Made by a program: the position numbers and the translations under genes. Below are positions 51,430 to 59,397 of a stretch of DNA of 64,000 bases, one piece after another (position 1 is the stretch's first letter; the number at the start of each line of letters is the position of its first letter). Source of the DNA: DATBHM01 sp963772375 (GTDB lineage: Bacteria; Actinomycetota; UBA4738; JACQTL01); NCBI GenBank assembly GCA_963772375.1, contig CAVYXG010000004.1:1-64000 (forward strand), in the 5' to 3' direction. The notes under the pieces are model-generated. The model did no database searches. It worked only from the letters and a program-made list of their open reading frames with translations, and was not told the origin of the DNA.

Positions 51430-54189
51430 TCAGCGCTCCAACTTCACGGCCAGCTCGGTGCGGGAACGCACGCCGAGCTTCCGATAGGCCGCGGACAGGT
51501 GGCTCTCCACGGTGTGCTCGCTGAGGTGGAGGGCCTCGGCCACCTCGCGGTTCGTCATGCCGCCGGCGGCGAGTTCGGCGACGCGTCGCTCGGATCCGGT
51601 GAGGTCCGTCCCGGACGAGGTCCGGCCGCCGATGCGGCCCAGCTCCGCGCGCGCCCGTTCGGCCCAGATCGCCGCACCGACGGCTTCGAACACCTCGAGC
51701 GCCGCCGTCAGGGATCCGCGCGCGTCGCGACGTTGCTTGGACCGACGCTGGAGCGTGCCGAGGGCGAGCAGCGTCCTCCCCCGCTCCAGGGGCTGGGGGG
51801 ACCACCCGTGCTCGACGAGGGCCCGTTCCAGCTCGCGCATCGCCCCATCCGGGTCCCCGCGCGCCGCGAGGAGCAGGCCGCGGCACCGTGCGGACGCCGC
51901 GATGGCCCAGTGGTTGTCGAGGGACCGGCCGCGCTCCTCCAGGCGGTCGATCAGGTTGTCCACCTCGAGGTCGCGGGCGGCGATCCGCGCCTCGATCGCG
52001 TCCGCATGCACCGGGCGAACCCCGGGGTTCCGGTACCCCATGGCCTCGACGTCGTCGGGGAGGTCCCGCAGCAGCCGATCGGCCTCGCCGACGTCGCCCC
52101 GGGACAGGGCCAGGAACCCGAGCGCCCATCGGTTGAGGACCCGGAACACACCGCTCCCACCCGCCTCCGCGATGGCCAGACCCCGCTCGCCCGTTTCGAG
52201 GGCGGCGGCCACGTCACCGAGGTGCGCGGCGGCCAGCGACTCCGCGAACAGCGGCGCGGCGAGCGCCCACCCCCCGGTCTGCTCGGAGATCGTCCGGGAC
52301 TCCCTGGCGTGGCGGGCGGCCAGCGCGGGACGCCCGGCACGGCACTCCAGCTGGGTCAAGTGGATCAGCAGCGAGTTCCGATCCAGCTCGTCGCCGATCT
52401 CGGCGGTCCAGTCGAGGCTCGCCTCGAGCAGCTCGCGCGCCTCGTCCAGGCGGTCCGAGTACATGAGCCGGAGCCCGAGGATCTCGCGGGGGCTGTAGTT
52501 GTTCGAGGGTCGCGGTGCGGCCCGCTCCAGCTCGAGGGCGCCCTCGAGGAGACCGGGGGTGATGGACCCCGTGTACGTCTCGTAGTGGCAGAGCGTGCCG
52601 AGGCTCTCGATCAGCATGGCCGGCTCCCCGGCGCGTTCGGCCAGCTCGACGGCCCGCCGGGCATGTTCCAGCGCGTGTGGAACGTCACCCGACAACATGG
52701 ACATCTCGGCGGCCAGCTGATGGCCCTCGGCCTCGAGAGGGTCGCCGCCCGCCTCGGCGATGGCCTGGAGGCACAGCTGCAGCGAGCTCGTGGGGCTCTC
52801 CTCCCCCATCCTCGCCATCCGGAGGAGAGCGGCGGCCCGGACCGGACCCGGGACGTCCGGCGCCGTCAGTGGCTCCAGGTGCCGGCGGGCCCGCGCGATG
52901 TCGCCGCCGCGAACCTCGTACGCGGACGCGTCGAGGCGCCGCCGGAACCTCTCCGGGTCGTCGCCGGGTGTCAGGGCGATGGCCTCTTCGGCCAGCTCGG
53001 CTGCCGGGCCGATCGCCCCCCTCGCGGCCGCCGCCCTCGCCGCGTCGTGGACCACGGCGGCGATCTCCGCCGACGGACCCTCGGCGCCGAGTGCCAGGTG
53101 CCGGGCCCGTTCCTCCGCGCTGGGGACCAGGTCCGCAACCCGCCGGTGGAGCGACCGCCGGCCCTCGGGATCCATGCCCGCGAGCACGACCTCCGCGAGC
53201 AGCGGATGGGTGAACCGGAGTCGGTCGCCGTCCAGCTCGATCACCCCGGCCCGGGTGGCCGCCCGGACGCGGTCGGACGCCCGGGCGGCGGAGCCGGCGG
53301 CGGTCCCGGCGAGCTCGACGGTGGGCTCGGAGACGATCGCCGCGGCCTCCAGGAAACGCTGAACCGGGACCGCGAGCTCGTCCACCCGTTCCCGGAGGAT
53401 CCCGAGCAGGCTCTCCGGGACCGGCAGCGGCCGGCCCGGCTCCAGGCGCTCGTCGTGCTCGGCCTCGCGCTCGGTGAGGACCCGCGCGATCTCGAGCGCG
53501 TAGTAGGGGTTCCCCCCCGACGTCTCGTGGATCCGCATCAGCGTGGGCCGCGGGAAGGCCCGCCCGAACCGCTCCCGCACCAGCTCGTGAAGGGCCCCGG
53601 GGGAGAGCGGCTTCACGTCGAGCCGGACGACGCCGTCGTCCGTGGGACCGTCCTCGCCCGAGCTTGTCCCCGGCTGGAGCCGTCTCGTCTCGAGGAACCC
53701 GACCGGCTCGTCGCCGAGCCGCCTCCTGACGAACTCCACGACGTCGCCCGTGGGCCGGTCGAGCCACTGCCGGTCGTCGACGGCGATCAGCACGGGGCCC
53801 CGCCTGGCCAGCCATCGGATCGCGTTCAGGCTCGCCGTCGCCACCGAACGGGGGTCCGGAACCGAGCCCTCCGCGGGGGTTCGGAGGAGCGCGACGTCCA
53901 ACGCCACGCGCTGCGGCGCCGGAAGATGCGGGCCGACCTCGTCGACCACCGCACCGAGGAGGTCCGAGAGCCCTGCGAACGACAGCACGGTCTCCGCCGG
54001 CAGCGGGCGGGCCGAGAGCACGGTGAACGACCGGGCCTCGGCGTCCGCCAGCGCGAGGCGCCACAGCACGGTCTTGCCCATCCCGGTCGGCCCCCGGATC
54101 TCGAGCGACCGAGAGCCGCCGGCGATGCCGGCGACGAACGCCCCGACGAGCTCGAGCTCCGGATCACGGCCGACGACTGACGGGACCAA
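51430..54189 (-). CDS. LAL-type LuxR-family ATPase regulator
   Basis: About 919 residues. An N-terminal AAA/STAND ATPase has Walker A 'GPTGMGKTVLW' (Lys39) and Walker B-like 'VLIAVDDRQWLD'. A long TPR-like helical region follows, and a C-terminal LuxR helix-turn-helix: 'LTGSERRVAELAAGGMTNRE', 'VAEALHLSEHTVESH'. The open frame extends upstream into antisense of recX, but homology begins at TTG 54189 ('PSVVGRDPELELVGAF'), with GGGAG 10 nt before. LAL proteins activate metabolic or secondary-product genes after sensing an inducer. Being followed on the same strand by DUF4242 and the RTX genes, it is their likely regulator. Confidence 0.85.
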   Translation of the reverse strand: MVPSVVGRDPELELVGAFVAGIAGGSRSLEIRGPTGMGKTVLWRLALADAEARSFTVLSARPLPAETVLSFAGLSDLLGAVVDEVGPHLPAPQRVALDVALLRTPAEGSVPDPRSVATASLNAIRWLARRGPVLIAVDDRQWLDRPTGDVVEFVRRRLGDEPVGFLETRRLQPGTSSGEDGPTDDGVVRLDVKPLSPGALHELVRERFGRAFPRPTLMRIHETSGGNPYYALEIARVLTEREAEHDERLEPGRPLPVPESLLGILRERVDELAVPVQRFLEAAAIVSEPTVELAGTAAGSAARASDRVRAATRAGVIELDGDRLRFTHPLLAEVVLAGMDPEGRRSLHRRVADLVPSAEERARHLALGAEGPSAEIAAVVHDAARAAAARGAIGPAAELAEEAIALTPGDDPERFRRRLDASAYEVRGGDIARARRHLEPLTAPDVPGPVRAAALLRMARMGEESPTSSLQLCLQAIAEAGGDPLEAEGHQLAAEMSMLSGDVPHALEHARRAVELAERAGEPAMLIESLGTLCHYETYTGSITPGLLEGALELERAAPRPSNNYSPREILGLRLMYSDRLDEARELLEASLDWTAEIGDELDRNSLLIHLTQLECRAGRPALAARHARESRTISEQTGGWALAAPLFAESLAAAHLGDVAAALETGERGLAIAEAGGSGVFRVLNRWALGFLALSRGDVGEADRLLRDLPDDVEAMGYRNPGVRPVHADAIEARIAARDLEVDNLIDRLEERGRSLDNHWAIAASARCRGLLLAARGDPDGAMRELERALVEHGWSPQPLERGRTLLALGTLQRRSKQRRDARGSLTAALEVFEAVGAAIWAERARAELGRIGGRTSSGTDLTGSERRVAELAAGGMTNREVAEALHLSEHTVESHLSAAYRKLGVRSRTELAVKLER

Positions 54190-54293
54190 TGCGGCGCAAC
54201 TCCCTCCCAACGGTCTGCCCGCGATTGTGTGGGACCCCGGCGTGCCGCGACAAGCGGTCGCCGCCCGCCCGGGCCACGCCGACCGCGACCGCC

Positions 54294-54839
54294 TCAGGAG
54301 CCGTCGTCGTCGATCGAAAGGGCCAGCCGGGCGGCCTCCCGGCTGATGTTCGGTGCGTAGCCCCGTCGTGCGAGCAGGGCGCTCAGCCGCCGAAAGGCGA
54401 CTTCGGGCGGGAGCGCCGCCAACCGACCGGCCCTCGAACGGGCCAGCGCCTCCGCTCGCTCCCGTTCCGCGCCGGGCTCGTCGAGATCGGCCAGCGCGGC
54501 CGCGGCGGCCTCCCGCGAGACACCACCGGTCCAGAGCGCGGCCGCCACGGCCCGCCTCCCGGACAGACGACGGGCCGCGTGCTGTTCGACGAGCGCCCTG
54601 GCGAAGCGCTCGTCGTCGACCAGGCCCACTCGTTGCAGCCCGTCGAGCACCTCGAGCACCTCGTCGGAGTCGAACCCGGCGCGCAGCAGACGCTGTTCGA
54701 GCTCGCGGCGGCTGCGGTCGCGGAACGACAGGAGGTTCAGGGCGCGGTCGTGGGCCGTGCCGCGGGGCTTCCCCCCGCGCGCATCCGGGGCCGCGCGCCA
54801 AACGCGATCGTCGGCTGGGTGATCCCGCCCGGGTACCAA
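54294..54839 (-). CDS. recX: Regulatory protein RecX
   Basis: 181 residues rich in Arg/Glu/Ala, with the RecX three-helix repeats: 'RALNLLSFRDRSRRELEQRL', 'GLVDDERFARALVEQHAARR' and 'RRLSALLARRGYAPNISREA'. It inhibits RecA filament growth. It follows recA by 79 bp on the same strand, the classic order. The start used is TTG 54839, with GGGAAGGGG upstream; no ATG is available before the conserved part. Confidence 0.9.
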   Translation of the reverse strand: MVPGRDHPADDRVWRAAPDARGGKPRGTAHDRALNLLSFRDRSRRELEQRLLRAGFDSDEVLEVLDGLQRVGLVDDERFARALVEQHAARRLSGRRAVAAALWTGGVSREAAAAALADLDEPGAERERAEALARSRAGRLAALPPEVAFRRLSALLARRGYAPNISREAARLALSIDDDGS

Positions 54840-54918
54840 TCAGGCCCCTTCCCCAAGCAGCCCGCTCAGCACCCGGGCGGTCTCACGCGGTCCGGACGAC
54901 CGACACCGTCCGGATGTC

Positions 54919-56031
54919 TCAGCTTGCCGGCGCGGCGGCCGGCTCCTTCCGGGATCGGCCATTGCCCTCCGCGGCAGGTTCGGAAGCGGCCGGCACGATC
55001 TCCCCCGTCGCGAGGTCGACGACCTCGTCGCCGCCGTCCTCGAACGCGATGAGCCCCACGGCCTCGCGGATGCGGCGGTCGATCTCGAGCGCGGTGTCGG
55101 CGTGCTCGGCGAGGAACTGCCGCGCGTTCTCCCGGCCCTGGCCGAGCTGCTCGCCCTCGTAGGTGAACCACGCGCCGGACTTCTTGACGATCTCCAGGTC
55201 GACGCCCACGTCGAGGAGCGAACCCTCCTTCGAGATCCCCTTCCCGTACATGATGTCGAACTCGCACTGTCGGAACGGCGGCGCGACCTTGTTCTTCACG
55301 ACCTTCACGCGCGTGCGCGAGCCGACCACCTCGGTGCCGTCCTTGAGGTTCTCGACCTTCCGCACGTCGAGCCGGACCGACGAGTAGAACTTCAGCGCCC
55401 GGCCGCCCGGCGTGGTCTCCGGATTGCCGAACATCACGCCGATCTTCTCCCGAAGCTGGTTGATGAAGATCGCGGTCGTGTCGAACCGCGAGAGCGTTCC
55501 CGCGAGCTTCCGCATCGCCTGCGACATCAGCCGGGCCTGCAGTCCGACGTGCGTGTCGCCCATCTCGCCCTCGATCTCGGCGCGGGGTACCAGCGCCGCC
55601 ACCGAGTCGATGACCACGACGTCGAGCGCGCCCGAGCGAATCAGCATGTCGGCGATCTCGAGGGCCTGTTCGCCGGAGTCGGGCTGCGAGACCAGCAGCT
55701 CGTCGATGTTCACCCCGAGCGCCCGCGCGTACGTGGGGTCGAGCGCGTGCTCCGCGTCGACGAACGCCGCGATGCCGCCGTTCCGCTGCGCCTCCGCGAT
55801 GATGTGGAGGCAGACCGTGGTCTTGCCCGAGCCCTCCGGCCCGAACACCTCGATGATGCGCCCGCGCGGCACGCCACCGATCCCGAGCGCGATGTCGAGC
55901 GCCATCGACCCCGACGGGATGACCGAGATCCCCTGTCCCGCCGGATGCTCACCGAGCTTCATGACCGCCCCCCGGCCGTACTGCTTCTCGATCTGCGCCA
56001 GCGCGACGTCGAGCATCTTCTCGCGGTCCAT
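54919..56031 (-). CDS. recA: Recombinase RecA
   Basis: 370 residues with Walker A 'GPEGSGKTT' (residues 64-72), L1/L2 loop sequences ('RAEIEGEMGDTHVGLQAR', 'GNPETTPGGRALKFYSSVRL') and an acidic-to-basic C-terminal tail extended by about 20 residues. It forms filaments on single-stranded DNA for recombination and triggers LexA self-cleavage. ATG 56031 has AAGGAGG upstream; the frame is open further up but without family sequence. No intein. Its promoter carries a perfect LexA box. Confidence 0.98.
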   Translation of the reverse strand: MDREKMLDVALAQIEKQYGRGAVMKLGEHPAGQGISVIPSGSMALDIALGIGGVPRGRIIEVFGPEGSGKTTVCLHIIAEAQRNGGIAAFVDAEHALDPTYARALGVNIDELLVSQPDSGEQALEIADMLIRSGALDVVVIDSVAALVPRAEIEGEMGDTHVGLQARLMSQAMRKLAGTLSRFDTTAIFINQLREKIGVMFGNPETTPGGRALKFYSSVRLDVRKVENLKDGTEVVGSRTRVKVVKNKVAPPFRQCEFDIMYGKGISKEGSLLDVGVDLEIVKKSGAWFTYEGEQLGQGRENARQFLAEHADTALEIDRRIREAVGLIAFEDGGDEVVDLATGEIVPAASEPAAEGNGRSRKEPAAAPAS

Positions 56032-56163
56032 CCGATCTGCCTCCTTCCGCCCGAAGGCGCGGACCCCCTCGGTCACCGCACCACTCGGAACCCTGACCGA
56101 GCGGACCCTACCGACGAGGTCTGACACGAATTACATCCCTGAAGTTCGACGCGTGCAACTCGC

Positions 56164-56192
56164 AGGCTAGTCGAACACGTGTTCGGCTGCAA
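56164..56192 (-). promoter_or_regulatory. recA promoter with LexA box
   Basis: The perfect palindrome CGAACACGTGTTCG (56,172-56,185) lies in the 17-bp spacer between a candidate -35 TTGCAG (56,187-56,192) and -10 TAGCCT (56,164-56,169), about 133 bp before recA. The site fits GAAC-N4-GTTC, as at lexA. The promoter boxes are weak by consensus, but spacing and position are right. Confidence 0.75.
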
Positions 56193-56206
56193 GCATCCGG
56201 GCGGGA

Positions 56207-56776
56207 TCAGCCGGAGAGCCGCAGCTCCCGGAGGACCTCGTAGCGTGCGGCCGGCCGCTGGAGGTGGCTCCGGTACAGGCGGACCGCGCCCACCCGGAAC
56301 GGCCGGCTCGTGACGTCCAGCGCGGCGAGCTCGTCCGGCAGGCGGGCCTGTTCCTTCAGCCGGGCCAGGGTGAGGTGCGCGGCGAAGGGGCGCTCCTCCT
56401 TCGGGAACGCGAACTCGAGCGCCCGGTCGACCGACCGCGCCAGCCCGGCCAGCTCGTCGTGGCGGCCCTCCACGCCGGCCCACACCACCCGCGCCCGGCG
56501 GGGAGACGGAAACGCCCCGACGCCCGAGGTCCGGGCCCGGAACGCCGTGTGCTCGCCAACCGCCTCCCCCACGGCCGAGGACAGCTCCTCGACCATCGCC
56601 GCCGGGACGTTCCCGAGGAACTTCAACGTCACGTGCCAGCTCTCCGGCGGGATCCACCGCGCTTTCGGTAGGAGGTCATGGAGCGGTGCGACCGCCGCCG
56701 CGAGCCCGTCGCGCACGTCGTCGGGGAGGTCCACCGCGACGAACAGCCGGAGCTGGCGCGGCTCCGGCGCCGTCAT
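56207..56776 (-). CDS. thpR: RNA 2',3'-cyclic phosphodiesterase
   Basis: 189 residues of the 2H phosphoesterase superfamily. The two catalytic HxT motifs are 'SWHVTLKFLG' and 'FAAHLTLARLK', with 'RLFVAVDLPDDVRDGL' at the N terminus. It opens 2',3'-cyclic phosphates (historically, 2'-5' RNA ligase). The ATG at 56776 overlaps the cinA stop (ATGA). It is the last gene of the rodZ-pgsA-cinA run before recA. Confidence 0.95.
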   Translation of the reverse strand: MTAPEPRQLRLFVAVDLPDDVRDGLAAAVAPLHDLLPKARWIPPESWHVTLKFLGNVPAAMVEELSSAVGEAVGEHTAFRARTSGVGAFPSPRRARVVWAGVEGRHDELAGLARSVDRALEFAFPKEERPFAAHLTLARLKEQARLPDELAALDVTSRPFRVGAVRLYRSHLQRPAARYEVLRELRLSG

Positions 56777-58020
56777 TCCTCCAGGCGCCCTTCGGCCCAC
56801 CGCCGGACCAGGTCGAGCGCCGCCTGCTCGGCCCACCGGATCACGAGCTGCCGGTCGCCCGGGGCGTGGAGGTGGCGCGCCGTGGCCCCGTCGGCGGCGT
56901 CGAGCGCGATCCACACGTCCCCGGGCTGCTTGCCGTCGTGGGGCTCCGGACCCGCGACGCCCGTGAGCGAGACGGCCACGTCCGCGGCGAACACGCGCCG
57001 CGCGCCGGCCGCCATCTCGCGGGCGCACTCCTCGCTCACCACGCCGGGTCCCTCGATGGTCTCCCGCCGGACGCCGAGGACGTCATGCTTGGCCTCCGCG
57101 GTGTACACGACGGCCGATCCGCGGAAGTAGTCGGATGCGCCCTCGGCCGCGGTCAGCCGCTTCGCGAGCCCGCCGCCCGTCAGCGACTCGGCACATGCGA
57201 GCGTGGCGCCACGGTCGCGGAGCGCCCGGCCGACGACCTGTTCCAGCTCCTCGTCCCCGGACGTGAAGACGTTCGCCCCCAGGATGCCCTCGACCTCGTG
57301 GGCGACGGGGTCGATCAGCGCGTTCGCCCCGGACGGCGAGGACGCCTTCGCCGTGAGGCGGACCTTCACCTCCCCGGCCGAGGCCAGGTAGGCCACGGTG
57401 GGGTTCGTCGTCGAGGCAAACACACCGGCCAGGAGCTCCGCGACCTTCGACTCCGCCAGGCCGGTCACCCGGATCACCCGCGACACGATGGCCGCGGCCC
57501 CGGCCCGTTCGCGGAGCTCCGGCAGGATCGTCCCCAGCATCATCTCCCGCATCTCCGCGGGCACCCCGGCCACCGCGTAGAGCACCCGGCCGTCCCCCGC
57601 CGGGCACACGAGGGCCGGTGCGGTTCCCCGCTGGGGAAGGACGTACCGGGCGCCCTCGGGGACGTCGGCCTGCAGCAGGTTGATCTCCGGCATCTCCCGC
57701 CGGAACGAACGGAACCTCGCCCGGAGCATCTCCTCGATCTCCGGGTGGCGGACGAGCGGGACACCGAGCACACGGGCGATGGCGTCCCGCGTGATGTCGT
57801 CCTGCGTTGGGCCCAGCCCGCCGGTCGAGATCACGACGTCGGACCGCGAGAGCGCCAGCCGGAACGCCTCGGCGATGCGGTCGAGGTTGTCGCCCACCAC
57901 CTGCTGGTACAGCACGTCGACCCCGATCTCGGCGAGCCGCTCGGACATCCACTGGGCGTTGGTGTTGGCGATCTGTCCAAGCAACAGCTCCGTGCCCACC
58001 CCGACGACCTCGGCCCTCAT
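56773..58020 (-). CDS. cinA: CinA-like protein
   Basis: 415 residues: an N-terminal MoaB/MoeA-like (COG1058) domain ('EVVGVGTELLLGQIANTNAQ', 'VISTGGLGPTQDDITRDAIA') and a C-terminal CinA/PncC domain ('LACAESLTGGGLAKRLTAAE', 'VAVSLTGVAGPEPHDGKQPG'). PncC-type activity deamidates nicotinamide mononucleotide; the N-terminal domain hydrolyses ADP-ribose-like substrates in some species. Starts at ATG 58020, overlapping the pgsA stop (ATGA). The cinA-recA neighbourhood is widespread in bacteria. Confidence 0.95.
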   Translation of the reverse strand: MRAEVVGVGTELLLGQIANTNAQWMSERLAEIGVDVLYQQVVGDNLDRIAEAFRLALSRSDVVISTGGLGPTQDDITRDAIARVLGVPLVRHPEIEEMLRARFRSFRREMPEINLLQADVPEGARYVLPQRGTAPALVCPAGDGRVLYAVAGVPAEMREMMLGTILPELRERAGAAAIVSRVIRVTGLAESKVAELLAGVFASTTNPTVAYLASAGEVKVRLTAKASSPSGANALIDPVAHEVEGILGANVFTSGDEELEQVVGRALRDRGATLACAESLTGGGLAKRLTAAEGASDYFRGSAVVYTAEAKHDVLGVRRETIEGPGVVSEECAREMAAGARRVFAADVAVSLTGVAGPEPHDGKQPGDVWIALDAADGATARHLHAPGDRQLVIRWAEQAALDLVRRWAEGRLEE

Positions 58021-58568
58021 CCGGCTGCCCTCACGCCGCGGCCCCCGACGTGCACGAAGTAGTCGATTCCCGACAGCACGGTGAACGCGACGGCCACGAG
58101 CAGCACGGCGAGCTTCACCCCGTCCGCGCCCGGCCCGAGGGGAAGGAGGTACAGCGTCACCGCCACCAGCTGCGATGCCGTCTTCGCCTTCGCCAGGTTC
58201 GACGCCGGCATCGACGTCCCCTGCGCCCCCCGGACGACCCGGAGCACGGTCACCGCGGCCTCCCGCACCACGACGATCACGGCGGCCCACAGCGGGAACC
58301 GGTCGACGATCACGAGCGAGATCACCGCCGCCGACACGAGCAGCTTGTCCGAGAGCGGGTCGAGCCACATCCCCGTCCTCGTGGTCATGCCGTGGCGCCG
58401 GGCCAGCCACCCGTCGAGCCCGTCGGAGAGCCCCCCCGCGACGAACACCGCGGCGGCCGCGTACGAAGCAGCCCGAGTCTGAGCCAGGACGAGGACCACC
58501 AGCACGGGAACGAGCGCGATGCGGAGTGCCGAGATGAGATTCGGCCAACCGAGCCCGAGGGGTGCTAT
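58017..58568 (-). CDS. pgsA: CDP-alcohol phosphatidyltransferase, PgsA-like
   Basis: About 183 residues with the CDP-alcohol phosphotransferase signature D-G-x2-A-R-x8-G-x3-D-x3-D spread over 'LSDGLDGWLARRHGMTTRTG' and 'MWLDPLSDKLL'. Several transmembrane segments follow. It makes phosphatidylglycerol phosphate from CDP-diacylglycerol and glycerol 3-phosphate. The start is odd: the only upstream canonical codon (GTG 58700) lies 132 bp inside rodZ, while ATA at 58,566-58,568 overlaps the rodZ TAG as ATAG, mirroring the ATGA junctions around it, and begins the family-like N terminus ('LGLGWPNLISALRIALV'). Confidence 0.85.
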   Translation of the reverse strand: MAPLGLGWPNLISALRIALVPVLVVLVLAQTRAASYAAAAVFVAGGLSDGLDGWLARRHGMTTRTGMWLDPLSDKLLVSAAVISLVIVDRFPLWAAVIVVVREAAVTVLRVVRGAQGTSMPASNLAKAKTASQLVAVTLYLLPLGPGADGVKLAVLLVAVAFTVLSGIDYFVHVGGRGVRAAG

Positions 58569-59311
58569 GCGGTTGGCGATGTCCGCACCCGGTAGTCGAG
58601 CGGCGTGTACGTGGCCGCGTATTCCCTGTCCCTGGTCCCCGGCGAGCCCAGGTCGTGACCGTTCACCGTGATGTCGACCGCGCCGCCCCGCGACAGCCAC
58701 ACGCGGGCGAGGGTCGAGGCCGTGAACTGCTGCGGCTTGCCCGGCTTGAGCGTTCCGGAGAACATCCTCGTTCCGTCCGCGATCACCGTCGCGTCGACGG
58801 GCTTCGTCGCGGCCAGGTACACGTAGGCGAGGTCCGATGACCGCAGCGGCGCGTCCCCCGGACCCGGCGTCCCGGTCGCCGTGGCCGACGTCGGGTCCGA
58901 CGTCGACTGGCGATTGGTCAGCAGCCCGGCCGCGCCGAACCCGGCGAGCAGCACGACGGCGGCAAGGATGGCGAGCTTCCAGTTCGCCCGCCGGTGGAGG
59001 GTCCGGATCGGCTTCGGCTCGACCGGCGGCGGCTCCTCGGCCGTCGAGTCGGCCGCCTCGGGGGCGGCGTCAACGGCCTCGGAGTACGCGGCGAGCACCT
59101 TGTCCGGGTCGAGCCCGAGGTACGCCGAGTAGGAGCGGAGCTCTCCGCGCGCGTACACGTCGCCCCCCACGGCCTCGAACGACTCGCGCTCGAGCGCCTG
59201 CAGGTGGTCGACCTTGATCTTGGTGTCCCGGCTGGCCTCATCGAGGCCCTTGCCGAGCGACTCCCGGGCCTCGCGCAGTGCGGGCCCGATGCCGGTCGTC
59301 GGACCAGGCAC
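58565..59311 (-). CDS. RodZ-like HTH membrane protein
   Basis: 248 residues. N-terminal HTH_25 ('IGPALREARESLGKGLDEAS', 'IKVDHLQALERESFEAVGGD'), an acidic Pro-rich linker, one transmembrane segment ('WKLAILAAVVLLAGFGAAGL') and a C-terminal DUF4115-like beta domain ('DATVIADGTRMFSGTLKPGK'). RodZ proteins link MreB to the wall machinery; in actinobacteria lacking MreB the role is open. GTG 59311 with GGGAGGATG upstream. Placed between ftsK and pgsA, as in many Gram-positive genomes. Confidence 0.85.
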   Translation of the reverse strand: MPGPTTGIGPALREARESLGKGLDEASRDTKIKVDHLQALERESFEAVGGDVYARGELRSYSAYLGLDPDKVLAAYSEAVDAAPEAADSTAEEPPPVEPKPIRTLHRRANWKLAILAAVVLLAGFGAAGLLTNRQSTSDPTSATATGTPGPGDAPLRSSDLAYVYLAATKPVDATVIADGTRMFSGTLKPGKPQQFTASTLARVWLSRGGAVDITVNGHDLGSPGTRDREYAATYTPLDYRVRTSPTA

Positions 59312-59397
59312 GAACGACTCATCCTCCCGTGGGCTCGGCCGATTCTAGCCGCCGCCCCGGGATCGGAACCGGGACGCGGTCCCCCCGTGCCTCGCCG

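Noticed and set aside
51430..54801. Regulator start upstream of 54,189 giving 1123 residues
   Set aside because: The extra sequence is antisense to recX and has no domain; LAL homology begins at 54,189.
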